Source: Candidatus Rokuibacteriota bacterium
GTDB lineage: Bacteria; Methylomirabilota; Methylomirabilia; Rokubacteriales; CSP1-6
Assembly: GCA_023249095.1 (NCBI GenBank)
Contig: JAHFDK010000035.1
Coordinates: forward strand, 1-33,933
Length of the DNA: 33,933 nucleotides
Reading direction: 5' to 3'
Position numbers and translations under genes: made by a program. Positions 30,464 to 33,933 of this stretch are shown here, piece after piece. The first letter of the stretch is position 1, and each line of letters starts with the position of its first letter. Below the pieces are notes generated by a model that was not told where the DNA came from, ran no database searches, and saw only the letters and a list, made by a program, of their open reading frames with translations.

Positions 30464-33003
30464 GCCCCGCCTTCGCGCTGCGGATGGCCTGGCGCGAGAC
30501 GCGCGGCGCGTGGCGTCACTTCACCGTGCTCTTCGGCTGCGTCGCCCTCGGCGTTGCGGCGCTGGTCTCGGTCGGCACACTCGCCGCAAATATCGACCGC
30601 ACGCTGGCGCGCGAGGCCAGGACGCTCACGGGAGGTGACCTCGAGCTCCGCTCAGCGCGACCGCTCGATCACGCCGAACGCGCGGCGCTCGCCGAGCTCG
30701 AGGGCGCCGGTGCCGTCACGACCGCCGTCCGCGAGGTGGCCGGCATGGTGCGCGATCCGACGCGCGGGTCGACGCTCCTGGTGGAGCTGAGAGCGGTCGA
30801 GCGCGAGTATCCGCTCTATGGGCGAGTCCAGACCATGCCGGCGGCGCCACTCGACGCGCTGCTCGCGGACCACGGGGGCGCCGGCGGCGCCGTGGTCGAG
30901 GCCCGGCTCCTGGAGCGTCTGGGCCTCTCCGTGGGGGATCCGCTGGTCGTCGGCACCGCGCGCTTCACCGTGGCCGGCGTGCTCGTGAGAGAGCCGGACC
31001 GCCCGACCGGTCTGGTGACGCTGGGCCCGCGGGTGCTCATCGCCGGCCCGGCGCTCGAGCGGACGGGACTCCTTCAAGTCGGCAGTCGCGTTCGCTACCG
31101 GACGCTCGTGCGCCTCCCCGCTGGCGTGACGACCCGCGCCGGCGGCGCCGCCCTCGCCCGCGCGCTCGGTGATCCGGCGGTCCGCGTCGCGGCCTTCGAT
31201 GAGGCCCAGCCCGGACTTCGGCGCTTCTTCGCGCAGCTCGCCACCTATCTCGGCCTTGTCGGGCTCGCGAGCCTGCTGGTTGGCGGCGTCGGGATCGCAT
31301 CCTCGGTGACGACCTTTCTCAGGCGTCAGTTCGCGACGATCGCGATCCTCAAGTGCCTCGGCGCGGACTGGCGGACGCTCCTCGTCACCTATCTGGTCCA
31401 GACGCTGGCCCTCGGCCTTCTCGGAAGCCTCGCCGGTGCGGCGCTGGGCGTGGCGGTCCAGCCGGTGCTCGTGCGCGCGCTCGCCCCGTTCGCCCCGTTC
31501 AGGCTCGAGGTCCAGTCGGACATGGGGACGATCGCGCGCGGGCTCGCGCTCGGCATGCTGACGGCGTTGCTCTGCGCGCTCTGGCCGCTCCTTGCCATCC
31601 GCGCGGTGTCCCCATCGCTGATCTTCCGGCGCGACGTCGCGGCGAGTGCGTGGCGCGCGCGCCGCCCGTGGGCCGCGGCGCTCCCGATCCTCGCGGGCCT
31701 GGCCGGGCTGGCCGTCTGGCAAGTGGGGTCGCTCCGGCTCGGCGCGGTCTTCCTCGGTGCGGCGCTGGCCGCGCTCGCCGTCCTTCTCGGCCTCTCACGC
31801 GGGCTCGTGAAGCTCGCGCGGCAGCTGCCGCGCATGCCGGGGCTGGCCTGGCGCCAGGGCCTCGCCGGCCTCGACCGCCCCGGAGGCCACACGGTCAGGG
31901 TGGTCGTGGCCCTCGGCGTCGGCGTGATGCTCCTCGTCGCTGTCGCGTTGCTCGAGGCGAGCCTCGGCCGTCAGCTCGCCTACGAGCAGAAGCGTGACGC
32001 CCCGGCGTTCTTCTTCATCGACGTGCAGCCGGACCAACGCGAAGCGTTCAGCCGGCTCGTCGGCGCCGCCAGCGGTGGCACCGCGCCCGCGCTGACACCG
32101 ATCGTGCGCGCCCGGCTCGCGGCGATCGACGGCGGGCCCGTCACGCGCGAGCTGATCGCCCGCCGGAAGAAGGAAGCTCCTGACAAGATCTGGTATTTCA
32201 CCCGCGAGTACGTGCTGACCTGGGCGACCGAGCCGCCCGCGAACCTGATCGTTCGCGGACGCTGGTGGACCCCGAGCGAAGCCTCGGCCCGGCCGCGCGT
32301 GTCGGTGGAGGAAGAGGCCGCGAAGTACTTCGGCGTCGGCGTGGGCGGGACACTCACGTTTGACGTCCAGGGCGTGCCGGTGGAGGCGGAGGTGATGAGC
32401 CTCCGGAGAGTCGACTGGCAGAGCCTGACCGCCAACTTCTTCATGGTTCTCTCGCCGGGGGCCCTCGACGGGGCGCCGGCGACGTACATGGCGACGGCGC
32501 GCGTCCCGGCCGCCGTCGAGACCGAGCTTCAGGACCGCGTGGTGGCGGCCTTTCCTAACGTCACCGCGATCCCCGTGCGAGGTGTCCTCGAGCGCGTGGG
32601 GGAGGTGCTCGACCAGATCTCCTTCGCCGTACGGTTCATGGCGTCGTTCAGCATCGCTGCGGGCCTCGTGGTCATGGCGGGTGCGCTGGCGGCGACCCGC
32701 TACCAGCGCCTCTACGAGTCGGTCATTCTCAAGACGCTCGGGGCCACGCGCTGGGCGATCGCACGTGCGTTCGCGGTCGAGTACGCCTGTCTCGGCGCGA
32801 CGGCGGGTCTCGGGGGGACGCTGCTCGCGGCGGTCCTTGCCTGGATCGTCCTGCGCTTCGTGCTCGACACGCCCTGGACGCTCGAACCCGGGACGTTACT
32901 CCTGGGGGTACTGCTGACGACGGCTGGCTCGCTCGCGGTCGGCCTCCTGGCGACTGTCCGGCTCCTCGGTCGCGCGCCGCTGTCGGTGCTCCGCCAGGAA
33001 TGA
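30460..33003 (+). CDS. ybbP: FtsX-family ABC permease (YbbP type)
   Basis: An 847-aa inner-membrane permease starting at GTG 30460. About ten hydrophobic helices: one at the N-terminus (HFTVLFGCVALGVAALVSVG), a group of three near 260-380, three in the middle (400-510), and three at the C-terminus (710-840). Two large periplasmic domains separate them. The duplicated FtsX core with the LKxLGA-type coupling loops appears twice (IAILKCLGADW near 290 and VILKTLGATRW near 750). This is the size and plan of YbbP, not of the four-helix LolC/MacB proteins. The substrate is unknown; the constant linkage to the secreted esterase TesA suggests export or extraction of a lipid-like compound. Confidence 0.9.
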   Translation: MSPAFALRMAWRETRGAWRHFTVLFGCVALGVAALVSVGTLAANIDRTLAREARTLTGGDLELRSARPLDHAERAALAELEGAGAVTTAVREVAGMVRDPTRGSTLLVELRAVEREYPLYGRVQTMPAAPLDALLADHGGAGGAVVEARLLERLGLSVGDPLVVGTARFTVAGVLVREPDRPTGLVTLGPRVLIAGPALERTGLLQVGSRVRYRTLVRLPAGVTTRAGGAALARALGDPAVRVAAFDEAQPGLRRFFAQLATYLGLVGLASLLVGGVGIASSVTTFLRRQFATIAILKCLGADWRTLLVTYLVQTLALGLLGSLAGAALGVAVQPVLVRALAPFAPFRLEVQSDMGTIARGLALGMLTALLCALWPLLAIRAVSPSLIFRRDVAASAWRARRPWAAALPILAGLAGLAVWQVGSLRLGAVFLGAALAALAVLLGLSRGLVKLARQLPRMPGLAWRQGLAGLDRPGGHTVRVVVALGVGVMLLVAVALLEASLGRQLAYEQKRDAPAFFFIDVQPDQREAFSRLVGAASGGTAPALTPIVRARLAAIDGGPVTRELIARRKKEAPDKIWYFTREYVLTWATEPPANLIVRGRWWTPSEASARPRVSVEEEAAKYFGVGVGGTLTFDVQGVPVEAEVMSLRRVDWQSLTANFFMVLSPGALDGAPATYMATARVPAAVETELQDRVVAAFPNVTAIPVRGVLERVGEVLDQISFAVRFMASFSIAAGLVVMAGALAATRYQRLYESVILKTLGATRWAIARAFAVEYACLGATAGLGGTLLAAVLAWIVLRFVLDTPWTLEPGTLLLGVLLTTAGSLAVGLLATVRLLGRAPLSVLRQE

Positions 33004-33039
33004 GCGCGACGTGGTAGTCTTCTCCTGATGGAGGTGGCG

Positions 33040-33411
33040 ATGTACAAGCCGCTCGGCCTCGATCACGTGGTATTGAGAGTTCGCGACCAGGCGCGCTCGC
33101 GCCGGTTCTACGAGGACGTCCTGGGTTGCACGCTCGCCAAGCTGAACGAGAGGATCTCTCTGATCCATCTCCGGTTCGGCGAGGCCCTGATCGACCTGCT
33201 GCCGGCCAGCGAGGCGGGGCCGGTCGGGCCCGATCACTTCTGTCTGTCGATCCAGTGCGACGACCTCAAGGCGGTCGCCGAGTCGCTGCGTCAAAAGGGC
33301 GTCGCGCTCGAGGGCGACGTCGTCCAGCGCTTCGGCGCGTGGGGCGATGGCCCGTCGATCTATCTGCGCGACCCCGACGGTCACATGATCGAGCTGAAGC
33401 CGCGGTCCTGA
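33040..33411 (+). CDS. VOC-superfamily (glyoxalase/bleomycin-resistance-like) protein
   Basis: A 123-aa cytoplasmic protein of the vicinal-oxygen-chelate fold. ATG 33040 is chosen because GGAGG (33030-33034) lies 5 nt upstream; the ATG at 33028 overlaps that site. It has two beta-alpha-beta-beta-beta units with likely metal ligands in GLDHVVL (His), GPDHFCLS (His) and HMIELKP (Glu). Members include glyoxalase I, dioxygenases and antibiotic-binding proteins; the reaction cannot be told here. It follows ybbP by 36 bp with its own ribosome-binding site and is followed 2 nt later by a small unknown gene. Confidence 0.85.
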   Translation: MYKPLGLDHVVLRVRDQARSRRFYEDVLGCTLAKLNERISLIHLRFGEALIDLLPASEAGPVGPDHFCLSIQCDDLKAVAESLRQKGVALEGDVVQRFGAWGDGPSIYLRDPDGHMIELKPRS

Positions 33412-33413
33412 CC

Positions 33414-33806
33414 GTGCAGATCCGCCTCTCGCGCGACCTCGACGACCGCGCCCGCGCGACGACCGGGGAGATGACGGTCGACGAGTTCCTCGCGCGCTTT
33501 CCCGAGGTGCCGCGTGACCTCCGGGACGAGTCCGTGCTCGAGCGATACGTAGCGGTCTTTGGCCCGCTGCTCCGGCTCGCGCAGAAGCCGTCGCCCTGCG
33601 TCGGCGCGGGCGGCGACATGGAGCACGTCTTCTACACGCGCCTCGTGAACGACCTCGCGATCTATGCCGTCGGCCTCGCGCGGCGCGACCGGACGCTCGC
33701 GAGGCTCCAGGCCACACTCGACGCCCACGCGAAGCAACCGGCGACGTTCGGCTGTACGCTCGTGCCGCGGAAAGCGTCCGGTGCGCCGCGCGCCGGCTGT
33801 CGCTAG
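33414..33806 (+). CDS. hypothetical protein
   Basis: A 130-aa protein from GTG 33414, 2 nt after the VOC gene stop. I do not recognise it. The start reads VQIRLSRDLDDRARATTGEMTV. A mid-section, CVGAGGDMEHVFYTRLVNDLAIYAVGLARRDRTLARL, is well-formed helix, and the end is basic with two further cysteines (FGCTLVPRKASGAPRAGC). No membrane helix or signal peptide. Codon use is like that of its neighbours, and it is probably co-transcribed with the VOC gene. It lies just left of the intron-like sequence, 20-27 nt before it. Confidence 0.6.
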   Translation: MQIRLSRDLDDRARATTGEMTVDEFLARFPEVPRDLRDESVLERYVAVFGPLLRLAQKPSPCVGAGGDMEHVFYTRLVNDLAIYAVGLARRDRTLARLQATLDAHAKQPATFGCTLVPRKASGAPRAGCR

Positions 33807-33826
33807 CCCCGGATTATTCAGCGCGC

Positions 33827-33933
33827 CGTGAAAAGGTGCCGTGTCTCTTGCAGGTGAAAGTCCTGCCTGGGGAATTGTCGGTGAACCCCAGTAGCTACCG
33901 AGGCGGCGAGGAGGGTAACCGACTCGCTGAAGC
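33827..33933 (+). mobile_element. 5' end of a group II intron (cut by window edge)
   Basis: The last ~107 bases look like the start of domain I of a bacterial group II intron: a GTG-type beginning (GTGAAAAGG at 33826 or GTGCCG at 33834), then the typical GCAGGTGAAAGTCCTGC stem-loop, a GGGG/CCCC pairing, CCAGTAGCTACC, and GAGGGTAACC...CTCGCTGAAGC. These strings are familiar from introns that carry a reverse transcriptase/maturase gene, which would lie to the right of the window. The exact 5' boundary is uncertain. Insertion directly behind a stop codon, in non-coding DNA, is usual for such elements. Confidence 0.72.

Overview
The window reads as one continuous piece of a GC-rich bacterial chromosome. 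It has many GTG starts, tightly packed operons joined by 4-base stop/start overlaps, and Gram-negative-type envelope genes (lipoproteins, a Slt-like lytic transglycosylase, a TesA-like esterase with YbbA/YbbP). I see no rRNA, tRNA, CRISPR, plasmid or phage genes. Gene content and protein style suggest an uncultured soil lineage such as Candidatus Rokubacteria/Methylomirabilota or a deltaproteobacterium-like group. That placement is inference only.

Layout. 1-7467 is a six-gene sugar operon: a GT-A glycosyltransferase resembling mannosyl/glucosylglycerate synthases, trehalose synthase (TreS), maltokinase, and a binding lipoprotein plus two permeases of a sugar ABC importer. No ATPase gene is visible. 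7502-8209 is a membrane protein with MscS-type conserved TM helices. 8210-8720 is non-coding and holds two large palindromic repeats. 8721-16415 is a housekeeping run (tmk, holB, ricT, metG, a small unknown, a DUF5924/DUF2914-like membrane protein, an ACT-domain protein, tatD, an M28 peptidase). Its core order matches the tmk-holB-yaaT-metS-yabD block of Firmicutes. 16423-18392 has a small DUF2007-like gene divergent from a zinc-ribbon/scramblase-like membrane protein and a rhomboid protease. 18441-20967 (minus) is an operon of two unknown genes and a P1-family (DmpA-type) peptidase. It is divergent from a small TM/coiled-coil protein across an AT-rich palindrome. 21316-21513 contains a third copy of the repeat core. 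hisC (minus) and glnD (plus) diverge at about 22.6 kb. glnD is followed by an unusual 866-aa ORF joining a CDP-alcohol phosphatidyltransferase to a lytic transglycosylase, then the tail of a broken luciferase-like monooxygenase gene. 28249-33003 carries an M48 metallopeptidase lipoprotein and the classic divergent tesA/ybbA-ybbP block. The window ends with a VOC-family protein, a small unknown protein, and what looks like the 5' end of a group II intron cut off by the window edge.

Most noteworthy are: (i) a repeat family with a conserved ~100-bp core whose two complete copies are enclosed by long, nearly perfect but mutually unrelated inverted arms; (ii) the phospholipid-synthase/lytic-transglycosylase fusion; (iii) repeated placement of -10-like hexamers only 5-9 nt before operon-leading starts, which suggests leaderless mRNAs; and (iv) use of all four NTGA overlap types, including an apparent CTG start.
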